DNA of 64,000 nt, taken from Halioglobus sp. GTDB taxonomy: Bacteria; Pseudomonadota; Gammaproteobacteria; Pseudomonadales; Halieaceae. Positions 46,618 to 55,931 of the stretch are shown piece after piece (positions within the stretch are counted from its first letter, which is position 1; every line of letters starts with the position of its first letter). Below the pieces are notes generated by a model, which was not told where the DNA came from, searched no databases, and saw only the letters and a list, made by a program, of their open reading frames with translations. The stretch is taken from the NCBI GenBank assembly GCA_020443345.1, contig JAGRIH010000022.1:104144-168143 (forward strand), written 5' to 3'. The position numbers and the translations under genes were made by a program.

Positions 46618-48789
46618 ATGAGGGCGCTGTGCCCAATTACAAGAGGCCCTGTTTTGCGCAGCACGCAGATTGTAGTCATCGCGGTGATCGGATCGGCCCT
46701 GGCCGCCTGGTTTTATTTCGATCTGGGAGTCTATCTGCAACTGGAGGGCCTGCAGCAGCGCAGCGATGACCTGCGGCAATGGTATGCACAGCATCCGCTT
46801 CTGGCCGGGTTGCTCTACTTCGCGTTGTACGTGGTGGTTACGGCCCTGTCCGTGCCGGGGGCGGCAGTTATGACGCTGGCCGGGGGGGCGCTGTTCGGCT
46901 TCTGGTACGGGCTGTTGCTGGTATCCTTTGCCAGCAGTATCGGTGCCACACTGGCATTTCTGGCAGCGCGGCTGCTGTTGCGCGACTGGGTGCAGGGCCG
47001 CTTTGCACGACAGCTGCGCGCGGTCAATGCCGGTTTCGAAAAAGACGGCGCCTTCTACCTGTTTTCGCTGCGCCTGGTGCCGGTGTTTCCCTTTTTCGCC
47101 ATCAACCTGCTGATGGGACTGCTGCCGATACGCACCGGGCGCTTCTACTGGGTGTCCCAGTTGGGCATGCTGCCCGGCACCGCGGTCTATGTGAACGCCG
47201 GCACCCAGCTCGGGCAGTTGCAGTCCCTGTCCGGCATCGTCTCGCCGCCGCTGCTGGGCTCGTTCGCCCTGCTGGCGGTGTTTCCGCTGCTGGCGCGCTG
47301 GCTGTTGCGCCGGGTGCAGGCGCGCCGCCTGCTCGCAGGCTTCCGGCGCCCGCGAACATTCGAAGACAACCTCATCGTTATCGGTGCCGGCTCGGCGGGA
47401 CTGGTGGCGGCGCTGATCGCCGCTACGGTAAAGGCAAAGGTGACGTTGATCGAGCGGCAGCGCATGGGCGGCGACTGCCTCAACACCGGCTGCGTGCCCA
47501 GCAAGGCACTGATCCGCTCGGCGCGAATCGCACAGTACGCGCGGCGCGCCGAGGACTTTGGTCTGCAGCCGCTGGCGGTGACGGTGGATTTTCCCGCTGT
47601 AATGGAACGCGTGCAGCAAGTGATTGGCAGGATTGCGCCACACGACTCCGTGGAGCGCTTCACCGGCCTGGGCGTCAACTGCGTGCAGGGGGATGCGCGT
47701 ATCGTCTCCCCCTGGGAGGTGCGTGTGGACGGCCAGACACTGACCGCGCGCAATATCGTGATCGCCACTGGTGCGCGTCCGCGTGTGCCGGATATCCCCG
47801 GCCTGCAGGCGCTGGACTACCTGACCTCGGACACCGTGTGGGAGGTCAGACAGGCCCCGCGCCGCCTGCTGGTCATCGGCGCCGGTCCCATCGGTTGTGA
47901 ACTGGCCCAGGCCTTCGCGCGCCTGGGCTGTCATGTCGTGCTGACCACACACGCCGAGCGCCTGTTGCCGCGTGAAGACCCGGACGTGGCCGAACTGGTG
48001 CTGCAGGCCTTTCGTCGCCAGGGCATGGATGTGCATACGCACTACGAACCGCGGGCCTTCAGTGCCACCGCGGATGGTCCGCGCTGCGAGTTCGACACAC
48101 CGCGGGGCCTGCGCCAGGTGCTGTTCGACCGCGTCTTGCTGGCGGTGGGCCGCAGCGCCAACGTGGAGGGTCTGGGGCTGGAGGAGCTGGGCATCGGACT
48201 GGGCCCGGCCGGCACCGTGGCGGTGGATGACTACCTGCGCACCAGCGTGCCGGGTATTTACGCCTGCGGCGATGTCGCCGGTCCCTATCTGTTCACCCAC
48301 ATGGCCAGCCACCAGGCCTGGTACGCCACCGTCAATGCGCTGTTCGGCGGGTTGCGCCGCTTCAAGGTCGATTATTCTGTCGTGCCCTGGGCCACCTTCA
48401 CCGACCCGGAGGTGGCGCGCGTAGGGCTCAACGAGAGCGATGCGCGGCGCCGCAACATCCCCTGCGAGGTGACCCGTTACGATATCGAAGATCTGGACCG
48501 CGCCATTGCCGACGGCGAGGCCTACGGCTTCGTCAAGGTGCTGACCGAGCCGGGCCGGGACCGCATCCTCGGTGCGACGATCGTGGGCTATCACGCGGCG
48601 GAGCTGATCAACGAGTTCGTGCTGGCCATGAAGCACGGTATCGGTCTGAACAAGGTTCTGGGCACCATCCACATCTATCCCACGCTGGCCGAGAGTAACA
48701 AGTTTGTGGCCGGCGCCTGGCGCCAGGCGCGCAAGCCGGAACAACTGTTGGGTCTGGCGGCGCGCTATCACCGCTGGCGGCGCGGCTGA
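46618..48789 (+). CDS. VTT/TVP38-domain and FAD-dependent disulfide oxidoreductase fusion
   Basis: A 723-residue fusion. The N-terminal 240 residues are a membrane VTT (TVP38/TMEM64, DedA-like) domain with several TM segments. The remainder is a pyridine-nucleotide disulfide oxidoreductase resembling mercuric reductase or dihydrolipoamide dehydrogenase: FAD-binding GAGSAG (256-261), redox cysteines C287 and C292 (GGDCLNTGC), a NAD-binding GAGPIGCELAQ, and the C-terminal dimerisation domain. The C-terminal HPT-type motif is present as IHIYPTLAE. This bifunctional architecture occurs in other bacteria; substrate unknown. ATG 46618 is given; TTG 46654 has a better Shine-Dalgarno (AAGAGG). Confidence 0.9.
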   Translation: MRALCPITRGPVLRSTQIVVIAVIGSALAAWFYFDLGVYLQLEGLQQRSDDLRQWYAQHPLLAGLLYFALYVVVTALSVPGAAVMTLAGGALFGFWYGLLLVSFASSIGATLAFLAARLLLRDWVQGRFARQLRAVNAGFEKDGAFYLFSLRLVPVFPFFAINLLMGLLPIRTGRFYWVSQLGMLPGTAVYVNAGTQLGQLQSLSGIVSPPLLGSFALLAVFPLLARWLLRRVQARRLLAGFRRPRTFEDNLIVIGAGSAGLVAALIAATVKAKVTLIERQRMGGDCLNTGCVPSKALIRSARIAQYARRAEDFGLQPLAVTVDFPAVMERVQQVIGRIAPHDSVERFTGLGVNCVQGDARIVSPWEVRVDGQTLTARNIVIATGARPRVPDIPGLQALDYLTSDTVWEVRQAPRRLLVIGAGPIGCELAQAFARLGCHVVLTTHAERLLPREDPDVAELVLQAFRRQGMDVHTHYEPRAFSATADGPRCEFDTPRGLRQVLFDRVLLAVGRSANVEGLGLEELGIGLGPAGTVAVDDYLRTSVPGIYACGDVAGPYLFTHMASHQAWYATVNALFGGLRRFKVDYSVVPWATFTDPEVARVGLNESDARRRNIPCEVTRYDIEDLDRAIADGEAYGFVKVLTEPGRDRILGATIVGYHAAELINEFVLAMKHGIGLNKVLGTIHIYPTLAESNKFVAGAWRQARKPEQLLGLAARYHRWRRG

Positions 48790-48807
48790 GTGCCCTGGGG
48801 TGATGCC

Positions 48808-49062
48808 GTGAGTAAAGCGTGGCACGTCTATATTCTGCAGTGTACCGATGGGTCCCTGTACACGGGCGTGGCCCGCGACCTGGAGCGGCGTCTGTCACAG
48901 CACAATGGCGACCAGCCTGGCGGTGCGCGCTATACTCGCGGCCGGCGCCCGGTGCGACTGCTGTGGTCGGAAACGGTGGCCGACCGCAGCGCCGCGCTGC
49001 AGCGCGAGCTTGCGATTAAACGGTTGCGCCGCGCGGACAAGCTGCGCCTGATTGACGAGTAA
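48808..49062 (+). CDS. GIY-YIG nuclease-domain protein (UPF0213/YhbQ-like)
   Basis: An 84-residue single-domain protein with VYILQCTDGSLYTG (GIY-YIG signature), a conserved Arg and Glu (ERRL, QREL). I choose GTG 48808, which has GGGGTGA upstream; GTG 48790 directly after the previous stop is an alternative. DNA-binding or nuclease role; cellular function unclear. Confidence 0.88.
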   Translation: MSKAWHVYILQCTDGSLYTGVARDLERRLSQHNGDQPGGARYTRGRRPVRLLWSETVADRSAALQRELAIKRLRRADKLRLIDE

Positions 49063-49104
49063 CTCGTCCTCGCTGCGCTCACATAGCGGGCGCCTATCGG
49101 GAAA

Positions 49105-50991
49105 TCACGTGCTTTCCAGCTCCTCCAGTGCCTGTTGCTGTTCCAGCCAGTCTTCCTCCAGTGCCTGCAGACGGGTTTTCAGCGTGCCTTCGCGTTGCAG
49201 CAGTTGCGCCAGTTCCCCGCGGCGGGCCGCGGCGTAGAGGCCGCTATCGGCCAGTCTTTCCTGCAGTTGATCCAGTGCCGTCTGCGCAGCGTGCATATCG
49301 GTCTCGGTTTGCTGCAGCTGTTTGCGCAGTGGTCGCAGCTTTTCCCGCGCGACGGCGGCCCGCTGGCGCCTTTCCCGGCGCGAAGTGTCCAAGGTCTGGC
49401 TCGGCGCTTTGTCCGCCTGCCGGTAACTGGCAATGATCCAGTGTTCATAGCCGAGCAGGTCGTCCGCATACTCTCGAACGCCGCCATCGTGTACCAGCAG
49501 CAGTTCCTCCACCGTGTTGCGCAGCATGTGCCGGTCGTGGCTGACCAGGATCAGCGCGCCCTCGTAAGTTTGCAGGGCGACCTCCATGGCGTGGCGCATG
49601 TCCAGGTCGAGGTGGTTGGCGGGTTCGTCCAGCACCAGCAGGTTGGGCTGTTGCCACACCACCATGGCCAGTGCCAGGCGGGCCTTTTCGCCGCCGGAAA
49701 ACGGGGCGACATCACTGCACGCCGCGTCCTTGTCAAAATTGAAGCCGCCCAGGAAGTTGAGAATATCCTGCTCCCGCGCCGCGGGGTTCAGGCGCTGCAG
49801 GTGCAGCACCGGGCTGGCCTGCAGGTCCAGCGCCTCCAGTTGCTGCTGGTCAAAGTAACCGATGCGGCAGTGCTCGCCGGCGGAGCGCCGGCCGTCCAGC
49901 AGCGGGAGCTGCCCGACGAGGCTTTTCAGCAGCGTTGACTTGCCGGCGCCATTTTTGCCCAGCAGGCCGTAGCGGCTGCCGGGGCGCAGGTGCAGGTCGA
50001 CGCCGGACAGCACCGGCACGCCCGCATAGCCCAGCGTCGCCTCGTCCAGGCGCAGCAGCGGATCGCTGCTGCGCGCCGGCGGCCGGAAACTGAAATCAAA
50101 GGGTGAATCCATGTGCGCCGGTGCCAGCGCCTGCATGCGCTCCAGCTCTTTCAGGCGGCTCTGCGCCTGTCGAGCCCTGGTGGCCTTGTAGCGAAAGCGC
50201 CGCACGAAGTCGTCGATCTGTGCGATGCGCCGCTGCTGCTTTTCGTAGCTGGCCTGCTGGCTGCTGAGACGCTCCGCCCGCTGCTTTTCAAAGTCGGAGT
50301 AATTGCCTTTGTAGGTAAACAACTGCTGTTGCTCGATTTGCAGGATTCTCTCGCAGGTGGCGTCGATGAAATCCCGGTCGTGGGAAATCATCAGCAGGGT
50401 GCCGGGGTAGCGCTGAAGCCACTGTTGCAGCCACAGCGTGGCGTCCAGGTCCAGGTGATTGGTCGGCTCGTCCAGCAACAGGACATCGGAGGGCTGCATC
50501 AGGGCCCGCGCCAGGTTGAGCCGGATGCGCCAGCCGCCGGAAAAGTCGCTGACCGGGCGCGTCGGCGCATCCGCGGCGAAGCCCAGTCCCCGCAGCAGGC
50601 GCGCCGCCCGGCGCTCCACACTGTAGCCATCGATGTGTTCCAGCTCGGCGTGTACGCGGGCGGCATCGGCAAAGTTACCGCTGCTTTCCAGCGCCTGCAG
50701 CCGGTCGCGTTTACGCGCTACCCGGGCGTCGCCGCGCCACACGTATTCACCGGCCGGCAGGGACGAGGGATGCACTTGCTGCGCCATGTGCGACAGGCGC
50801 GAGCCCTGCAAGCCTTCCACGGTGCCGGCATCCGCTTCCAGCTCGCCCAGCAACAGGCAGAAGAGGCTGGACTTGCCGCAGCCATTGGCTCCGATCAGTG
50901 CCAGACGCTGGCCCGGTTGTATGGTGACGCCCGCATCGCGCAGCAGCACTTTGCTGCCGCGGCGCAGACTGATATCGCGCAGTATGATCAT
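49105..50991 (-). CDS. ABC-F family ATPase (YheS-like)
   Basis: A 628-residue protein with two ABC domains (Walker A GANGCGKSS ~34-42 and GKNGAGKST ~340), two LSGG-type signatures (DFSGGWRIRL and PFSGGEKARL), the ABC-F linker (~240-300) and a C-terminal coiled coil (~530-628). No TM segments; ABC-F proteins act on the ribosome. The sequence resembles YheS most. Confidence 0.92.
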   Translation of the reverse strand: MIILRDISLRRGSKVLLRDAGVTIQPGQRLALIGANGCGKSSLFCLLLGELEADAGTVEGLQGSRLSHMAQQVHPSSLPAGEYVWRGDARVARKRDRLQALESSGNFADAARVHAELEHIDGYSVERRAARLLRGLGFAADAPTRPVSDFSGGWRIRLNLARALMQPSDVLLLDEPTNHLDLDATLWLQQWLQRYPGTLLMISHDRDFIDATCERILQIEQQQLFTYKGNYSDFEKQRAERLSSQQASYEKQQRRIAQIDDFVRRFRYKATRARQAQSRLKELERMQALAPAHMDSPFDFSFRPPARSSDPLLRLDEATLGYAGVPVLSGVDLHLRPGSRYGLLGKNGAGKSTLLKSLVGQLPLLDGRRSAGEHCRIGYFDQQQLEALDLQASPVLHLQRLNPAAREQDILNFLGGFNFDKDAACSDVAPFSGGEKARLALAMVVWQQPNLLVLDEPANHLDLDMRHAMEVALQTYEGALILVSHDRHMLRNTVEELLLVHDGGVREYADDLLGYEHWIIASYRQADKAPSQTLDTSRRERRQRAAVAREKLRPLRKQLQQTETDMHAAQTALDQLQERLADSGLYAAARRGELAQLLQREGTLKTRLQALEEDWLEQQQALEELEST

Positions 50992-51170
50992 CAGGCGCGA
51001 GATTCTACCCGCCGGGATCGTCGCGGGCCAGTGGCGGCCGCGAGCAGCGCTTGGCCGATGCCGCGGAAACCTGTCCCGCGGGCGCGTGCCGGGGGTGGCG
51101 TGCGGGCGGGGTGGATAGTAAGATGGGCGCCCACTGCGAATTGCTTGCTCCCTTCATGGATGGTTTTTGA

Positions 51171-51252
51171 CCCGGCATCGGGAACTGCCGGGAATTTGAT
51201 TTGTCTCTTTGGGCGAGACCTCGCTTTGACAAAGGTGTCCGCTGCGACACCT
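51171..51252 (+). promoter_or_regulatory. Hairpin-rich leader upstream of the FKBP gene
   Basis: Three perfect inverted repeats lie in a row: CCCGGCA/TGCCGGG (51171-51177, 51186-51192), GTCTC/GAGAC (51203-51207, 51215-51219) and AGGTGTC/GACACCT (51233-51239, 51246-51252). A fourth, GCGAG/CTCGC, overlaps the second. A TTGACA (51226-51231) lies between, without a good -10. The remaining 290-base intergenic space has no gene and also must hold the ABC-F promoter. Confidence 0.5.
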
Positions 51253-51281
51253 CACGATTCTTTTGAATATGGAACGACTCT

Positions 51282-52064
51282 ATGAAGAAGTACGCATTGC
51301 CGCTTGCTCTGGTCAGTGTTTTCAGTCTGCAGGCCTGTAACCAACAAACGGATAACGCCACGGAGACCGCCGCCGTTGACGCTGCGGTAACTCTGGAGAC
51401 CAGCGAACAGCGCCTGAGTTATGGCATCGCCTACGGTTTGGGCAAACGCATGCAGGCCGATGCAGTGCCGCTGGATATCGACACGTTTACTGCCGGATTG
51501 CGCGATGCGCTCAGCGGCGCCGAGCCGCGCATGACCCATGAGGAGGTCACCGCGGAGATGCAGGCCTACCAGGAAAAAGTCGCCGCTGAACAGGAGGCCG
51601 CGCAGGCCGCTGCCGGTGCGGCCAACCTGGCCGCTGCCCAGGCATTCCTGGAAGAAAACGCAGCGCGTGAGGGGGTTACCGTCACTGACTCGGGGCTGCA
51701 GTACGAAGTGCTGGAGCAGGGCGACGGGCCCATACCCGGTCCCGATGACACCGTGGAAGTGCACTATCGCGGCACGCTGATAGACGGCACGGAATTTGAT
51801 TCATCCTACAAGCGCGGAGAAACCGTTACCTTCGGCGTGGGACAGGTGATCTCCGGCTGGACCGAAGCGCTGCAGTTGATGCCGCAGGGATCGAAGTGGA
51901 AGCTGTTTATTCCGCCGGAGTTGGGCTATGGCGCCGGCGGCGCGGGCCAGGCGATCGGCCCCAATGCGGCGCTGATTTTTGAGGTGGAGCTGATCTCCAT
52001 TCCCAGCCAGTCCGAAGCTGCCGGTGAAGGCGCCGCTGCCGACACTGAAGACGCCGCGAAGTAA
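51282..52064 (+). CDS. FKBP-type peptidyl-prolyl isomerase, lipoprotein
   Basis: A 260-residue FkpA/FklB-like isomerase. Signal peptide with lipobox LQAC (C19), an N-terminal helical dimerisation domain (~36-130, with a long Ala/Glu-rich helix), and the FKBP catalytic domain (~140-245: VEVHYRGTLIDGTEFDSSY, G-x-VISGW, IPPELGYG). Assists protein folding in the periplasm. Convergent with rsd. Confidence 0.95.
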   Translation: MKKYALPLALVSVFSLQACNQQTDNATETAAVDAAVTLETSEQRLSYGIAYGLGKRMQADAVPLDIDTFTAGLRDALSGAEPRMTHEEVTAEMQAYQEKVAAEQEAAQAAAGAANLAAAQAFLEENAAREGVTVTDSGLQYEVLEQGDGPIPGPDDTVEVHYRGTLIDGTEFDSSYKRGETVTFGVGQVISGWTEALQLMPQGSKWKLFIPPELGYGAGGAGQAIGPNAALIFEVELISIPSQSEAAGEGAAADTEDAAK

Positions 52065-52083
52065 ATGCCGGGCCGGCTTGAGG

Positions 52084-52569
52084 TCAGGCCGGCTGCGCCC
52101 GGTCACCGACCAGGCGTCGGTGCCGGTTGTGCAGGCCGGCGATAAGCCGGTCTTCCAGCACGAAACGCGACTCCAGTACCTCGCCCAGGGCTGACAGGTC
52201 GCGTTTCAACTTCTCCGCGCAGCCGCGGGCAGCGCCGTATTTTTCCTCATAGGCCAGAATGACTTCCGTGGTATCGCCGATGGCGGGTATCAGCCTGTCG
52301 GCGAGGGTGCTGCTGCCGTCGGCAAATCTCTCGGCCTCATCCACCAGATGGTGAAATACCTCGAAATGTCCCGCGGACGCATAATCGACCAGGCGTTCGC
52401 ACAGACGCTGCTGGCGCTGCCCCAGTGTGTCGCTGGCGGGATTGCTGTCCAGCGCCACCACGATTTCAGTGTAGCTGCCCAGCAGTTCGCGCCGCTCCCT
52501 GAGCCAGCGGGTGAGCATTTCCTCTACCGCCTCAAACTGTTCCCGGGGAGTGTTCTTCCTGTGTGGCAT
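52084..52569 (-). CDS. Rsd/AlgQ anti-sigma-70 family regulator
   Basis: A 161-residue helical protein with the family segment LCERLVDYASAGHFEVFHHL. Rsd/AlgQ binds sigma-70 and shifts polymerase use; in P. aeruginosa AlgQ affects alginate and virulence genes. Neighbouring dsbB, as in pseudomonads, supports the AlgQ reading. Confidence 0.9.
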   Translation of the reverse strand: MPHRKNTPREQFEAVEEMLTRWLRERRELLGSYTEIVVALDSNPASDTLGQRQQRLCERLVDYASAGHFEVFHHLVDEAERFADGSSTLADRLIPAIGDTTEVILAYEEKYGAARGCAEKLKRDLSALGEVLESRFVLEDRLIAGLHNRHRRLVGDRAQPA

Positions 52570-52716
52570 GGGCGGCTTCCTGCATCGTGTCTGCGCACTA
52601 CTATAAGGCTGCCGGGAGTCCCGGGCAAGCGCGTTGGTCGCGCGCCAATGGCCGCACAGTGCCGGTGCTGCGTGTCCCCTGGCAGTCGCCGGAGAGCTAT
52701 CGACAGGGCGCTGGCG

Positions 52717-53226
52717 TCAGGCAGTTCTGGGGTAGCTGCGCAGCAGTTGCCACAGGCAGAGCGCGCTGACTGCTGCGAACACGGCCAGGGTCTGTTCGGG
52801 GATGCTCAGTCCCAGGAACGTCCACTGGATCTCCGCGCAGTTGCCGTCACCCATCAGGACAAGACTCAGGGTCTCCCGGAACGGCAGGGTCTCGAGCATG
52901 TACTCCAGGCTCGGCCCACAGGCGGGAACCTGGTCCGCCGGCAGGTGCTGCAGCCACACGTGGCGCGCAGCCACGGCACCCCCGGTGAAGGCGGCCAGGG
53001 CGCACAGCGCGGCATAGATGCGGCGGCCCCATTGTCCTGGGTTGTGCAGCGCGGCCAGCAGGGCGATGAGGCCCCACAACACCACGAACACGCGCTGTGT
53101 CATGCACAGCGGACAGGCCGCCAGGCCCAGCACCGCTTCCAGGTAGAGTTTGGCAAACAGCATGCAGCCCACTGCGGCCAGGGCCAGGCCAAAAAAAACC
53201 AGGCGCGGAGAGAGGGATTGCAACAT
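52717..53226 (-). CDS. dsbB: Disulfide bond formation protein DsbB
   Basis: A 169-residue, four-TM inner-membrane protein that reoxidises DsbA with quinone. Both cysteine pairs are visible: C38/C41 (CPLC) and C103/C130. I use ATG 53226; the open frame upstream adds 20 non-homologous residues. Confidence 0.95.
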   Translation of the reverse strand: MLQSLSPRLVFFGLALAAVGCMLFAKLYLEAVLGLAACPLCMTQRVFVVLWGLIALLAALHNPGQWGRRIYAALCALAAFTGGAVAARHVWLQHLPADQVPACGPSLEYMLETLPFRETLSLVLMGDGNCAEIQWTFLGLSIPEQTLAVFAAVSALCLWQLLRSYPRTA

Positions 53227-53313
53227 GTGAGCGGATTCCTTACTGTCGGGGTCGTGTAAGTTAGGGGCTTTTGGCGCGCGGCGCAATCTTCGAGCGCCTG
53301 GCGCAAGATAAGT

Positions 53314-53895
53314 TCACCTCGCCTTCTGTCTGGCGCAAAAACGCTGCAGCTCCGGATAAAAGTCGAGGAAGGTCCGCTCCAGTGAGTCCCGCAGCGGAAC
53401 CAGTGTTGTAGCGACGGCGCCGAGCGGGTTGTCGCGGCGCAGGCGCTGGCCGATGCGCGCGGCGCCGGCCGGGACGCTATCCCAGTCCAGATAGCCCCCG
53501 AGAATGTCGTAGCGCACCATGCCCTGCAGCAGGGTCCGTGAGCCGTGGCTCAATGCGCTTTCGTGTTCGCGCAGGTGGCCATAGACCGCCTGCTTGAATT
53601 CCTCCATGGGGATGTTTGCAAACGTCTGCCAGTGTACGCTCAGGTAGTGATCGAAGCACAGGTCGACCAGAATACCGGCATAGCGCCGCAAGTCGGGTGG
53701 GAATTCACGGCGCAGCCGGTGCACCAGCGGATGACGGTCGGTGTAGGCGTCGATCGCCCGATGCAGGCGCACCCCGCGCTCGAGGGCAGCGGGCAGTTCC
53801 CCGCGCAGGGTGCCTTTGTAGAAGTCGCCTTCCAGTCCTCCCGCCACCAGGCCCGGGTCCGGCCAGGCGAGGTGGAAATGGGCCAGGTAGTTCAC
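53314..53895 (-). CDS. acpH: Acyl carrier protein phosphodiesterase (AcpH-like)
   Basis: A 193-residue HD-like hydrolase that removes 4'-phosphopantetheine from ACP. MNYLAHFHLA, GDFYKG and HRAIDAYTDRHPLV are family motifs. Starts 10 bases after gshA, apparently the same operon. Confidence 0.93.
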   Translation of the reverse strand: MNYLAHFHLAWPDPGLVAGGLEGDFYKGTLRGELPAALERGVRLHRAIDAYTDRHPLVHRLRREFPPDLRRYAGILVDLCFDHYLSVHWQTFANIPMEEFKQAVYGHLREHESALSHGSRTLLQGMVRYDILGGYLDWDSVPAGAARIGQRLRRDNPLGAVATTLVPLRDSLERTFLDFYPELQRFCARQKAR

Positions 53896-53905
53896 GGCAG
53901 GCGCT

Positions 53906-55552
53906 TCACAGCGCCTGGTACTGGGAGAAAAAGCTGTCCAGGTACTGCTCGAAACTCAGGGTGTCCGAGGCCTCGATATCGCTCTGGGCGGCGAGGGAAC
54001 GGCGACACTCCGCATCGAACTGCGCCTGCACGGCGGGCGTCAGGGGGCGCCGGCGGAAGTGGTCGGCCCAGCCTGTACTGTAGGCCATGGCCAGCCGGAA
54101 GAAGGGCAGGTCCTGTTCGCGCATCTCGCGCAGCACGCGGGCCGACGGTGTCAGTTCGGAATCGGCGACTTTGGCCACCTGCTGCGCCAGGCTCTGTGTG
54201 TGTGCCGCGGTATCTGCCGCGGGGACGCCTGCCGCAGGATCGCCTGCCGCAGGGACGCCCGCCGCAGGGACGCCTGCCGCAGCGTCCAGCAGGCGGGCCA
54301 CGGGGCGCATCGCGTCCAGCAGTTCCTCCGCCCACTCTTTCAGCGGGCGGTGACCTGCGCCCGTGTCGAGTTGCAGTCCGGGTTGCCGGCCCCGGTTGAC
54401 CACCGCCTCCAGATTGGCTGCCTGCCGGTCGCGCTCGTCGTCATCGCAGGGCGGACTGTCCTGTAGCAGGCAGTGCAGCAGGAAGGTATCCAGAAAGCGC
54501 GCCTGGGCAGCGTCCATACCCACCGGGGTAAACGGGCTGACATCCACACAGCGCACCTCGATGTACTCGATCCCGGCCCTGACCAGCGCGTTCAGGGGCG
54601 TCTCCCCGGAGCGCGCCACGCGTTTCGGGCGAATCGGGCTGTAGAACTCGTTCTCGATTTGCAGCAGGCTGTCGTTCAGTTGCTGGTAGTCCCCCCCCTG
54701 GCCGTGGGGGATGGCGCGGTAGTCGGGCAGGGGCTGCAGGATCGCCGCGCGCAGGGTATCCACGTAACTGGCCAGCGAGTTGTAGCAGATGTTGAGACGC
54801 TTCTGGGCGCTGCTGTTGTAGCCCAGATCGCCCATGCGCAGCGATGTGCCGTAGGGCAGGTAGAGACTGCGGCCGTGCGCGTCGAAGGCCTGCAGGCCGT
54901 GGTCGTCGCGCCCCTGCAGAAAGCTGGCGCACACCGCCGGGGATGCACCGTAGAGGTAGATCAGCAGCCAGGAGTGGCGGCGGAAGTTGCGGATCAGTCC
55001 CAGGTAGCGCTCGCTGATGTAGTCGCGCAGCGTACCGGGACTGCCGGCGGCGCGCCAGCAGTGGTCCCAGTAGACCTGCGGCATGGAGAAATTGTAGTGA
55101 ATCCCCGCAATCGTCTGCATGAGCCGTCCGTAGCGGTGCCCCAGGCCGTAGCGGTACACCGTCTTCATGCGGGCCACGTTGGAACTGCCGTATTGCGCCA
55201 CGGGAATGCCTGCGTCGCCGGGCACGACACAGGGCATGCTGGCGCACCAGAGTATTTCGTCGCCCAGTTGCCGGTAGACGTAGCTGTGTATGTCTTCCAG
55301 CATGGACAGACTGTGTCGGATACTGGTGCTGACCGGGGTGATGAACTCCAACAGCGCCTCCGAATAATCGGTGGTGATGAAGGCGTGAGTCAGAGCCGAT
55401 CCGAGACCCGTCGGGTGCGGGGTCTGCGCCAGCTTGCCGTCCGGGCTGATGCGCAGGCTCTCTTTCTCGATGCCGCGCCTGATAGCGCCCAACAGGGGCA
55501 GCAAGTCAGGGGCAGCCAGCGCCTGCAGCTGCTTATGCAAATGATCGGACAA
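53906..55552 (-). CDS. gshA: Glutamate-cysteine ligase GshA
   Basis: A 548-residue enzyme for the first step of glutathione synthesis. GIEKESLRI, TTDYSEALLEFITP, YGSSNVARMKTVYR and YISER are typical. Start is TTG 55552, preceded by a strong AAGGAG seven bases upstream; no ATG fits as well. Compared with ~518 residues in E. coli it carries a ~20-residue PAAG-repeat insertion near residues 424-443. Confidence 0.95.
   Translation of the reverse strand: MSDHLHKQLQALAAPDLLPLLGAIRRGIEKESLRISPDGKLAQTPHPTGLGSALTHAFITTDYSEALLEFITPVSTSIRHSLSMLEDIHSYVYRQLGDEILWCASMPCVVPGDAGIPVAQYGSSNVARMKTVYRYGLGHRYGRLMQTIAGIHYNFSMPQVYWDHCWRAAGSPGTLRDYISERYLGLIRNFRRHSWLLIYLYGASPAVCASFLQGRDDHGLQAFDAHGRSLYLPYGTSLRMGDLGYNSSAQKRLNICYNSLASYVDTLRAAILQPLPDYRAIPHGQGGDYQQLNDSLLQIENEFYSPIRPKRVARSGETPLNALVRAGIEYIEVRCVDVSPFTPVGMDAAQARFLDTFLLHCLLQDSPPCDDDERDRQAANLEAVVNRGRQPGLQLDTGAGHRPLKEWAEELLDAMRPVARLLDAAAGVPAAGVPAAGDPAAGVPAADTAAHTQSLAQQVAKVADSELTPSARVLREMREQDLPFFRLAMAYSTGWADHFRRRPLTPAVQAQFDAECRRSLAAQSDIEASDTLSFEQYLDSFFSQYQAL
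54224..54283 (-). repeat. Four 15-bp direct repeats inside gshA
   Basis: Four tandem 15-base units (GACGCCTGCCGCAGG with single changes) encode VPAAG-type pentapeptides in an inserted loop of GshA. Because the unit is a multiple of three, copy changes keep the frame. Confidence 0.85.
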
Positions 55553-55931
55553 CGGGAACTCCTTGCGCTGAACTACCACACCGGCTCGTCGCCGGGGGCA
55601 CGAGGCCGGCGGTGGCTTGCAGAAAACGGCAGTAAGTGTATAGCCCAACGCCGACCGAGTACAGTTGTGTTCCCCCGCGCCCTCCTGCGACAGCAACAGG
55701 CCGAGCGCGGCAGCGGCCGAGCGCGGCACCGGCCGAGCGCGGCACCGGCCGGACGCGGCATCCGCTGCCAGTGACGCCGACAGTCAGCGCGCGCAGTGCC
55801 GCACCGCGACAGGGCTGCCAGACAGCGGCGGGCGCAAATGCCGTGAATTGCGAACCAGTTCCCTGTTAGGTGTTTGTGCGCCCGCCGCAAACTGCTAGAG
55901 TAGCATCGCGGCAACCGCGGGGGAGAATACT
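55553..55931. other. Intergenic region between gshA and pilU
   Basis: 379 bases between divergent genes with no supported ORF: the small open frames here are products of the 16-base repeats. It must hold promoters for gshA and pilU; I see no clear consensus pair. Confidence 0.5.
55699..55762. repeat. Four tandem 16-bp GC-rich repeats
   Basis: Units at 55699, 55715, 55731 and 55747 follow GGCCGAGCGCGGCACC; the second and third are identical and the fourth differs at four positions. Each unit holds a short near-palindrome. Located between the divergent gshA and pilU starts. Confidence 0.85.

Noticed and set aside
46612..48825. Long minus-strand open frame (737 codons)
   Set aside because: It lies opposite the VTT/oxidoreductase gene; the encoded protein is rich in His/Gln/Arg with no domain, a GC-bias shadow.
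52072..52093. GCCGGC inverted repeat between FKBP and rsd as a bidirectional terminator
   Set aside because: Short GC-only stem overlapping the rsd stop, with no T-run on either strand; too common in this GC-rich DNA.
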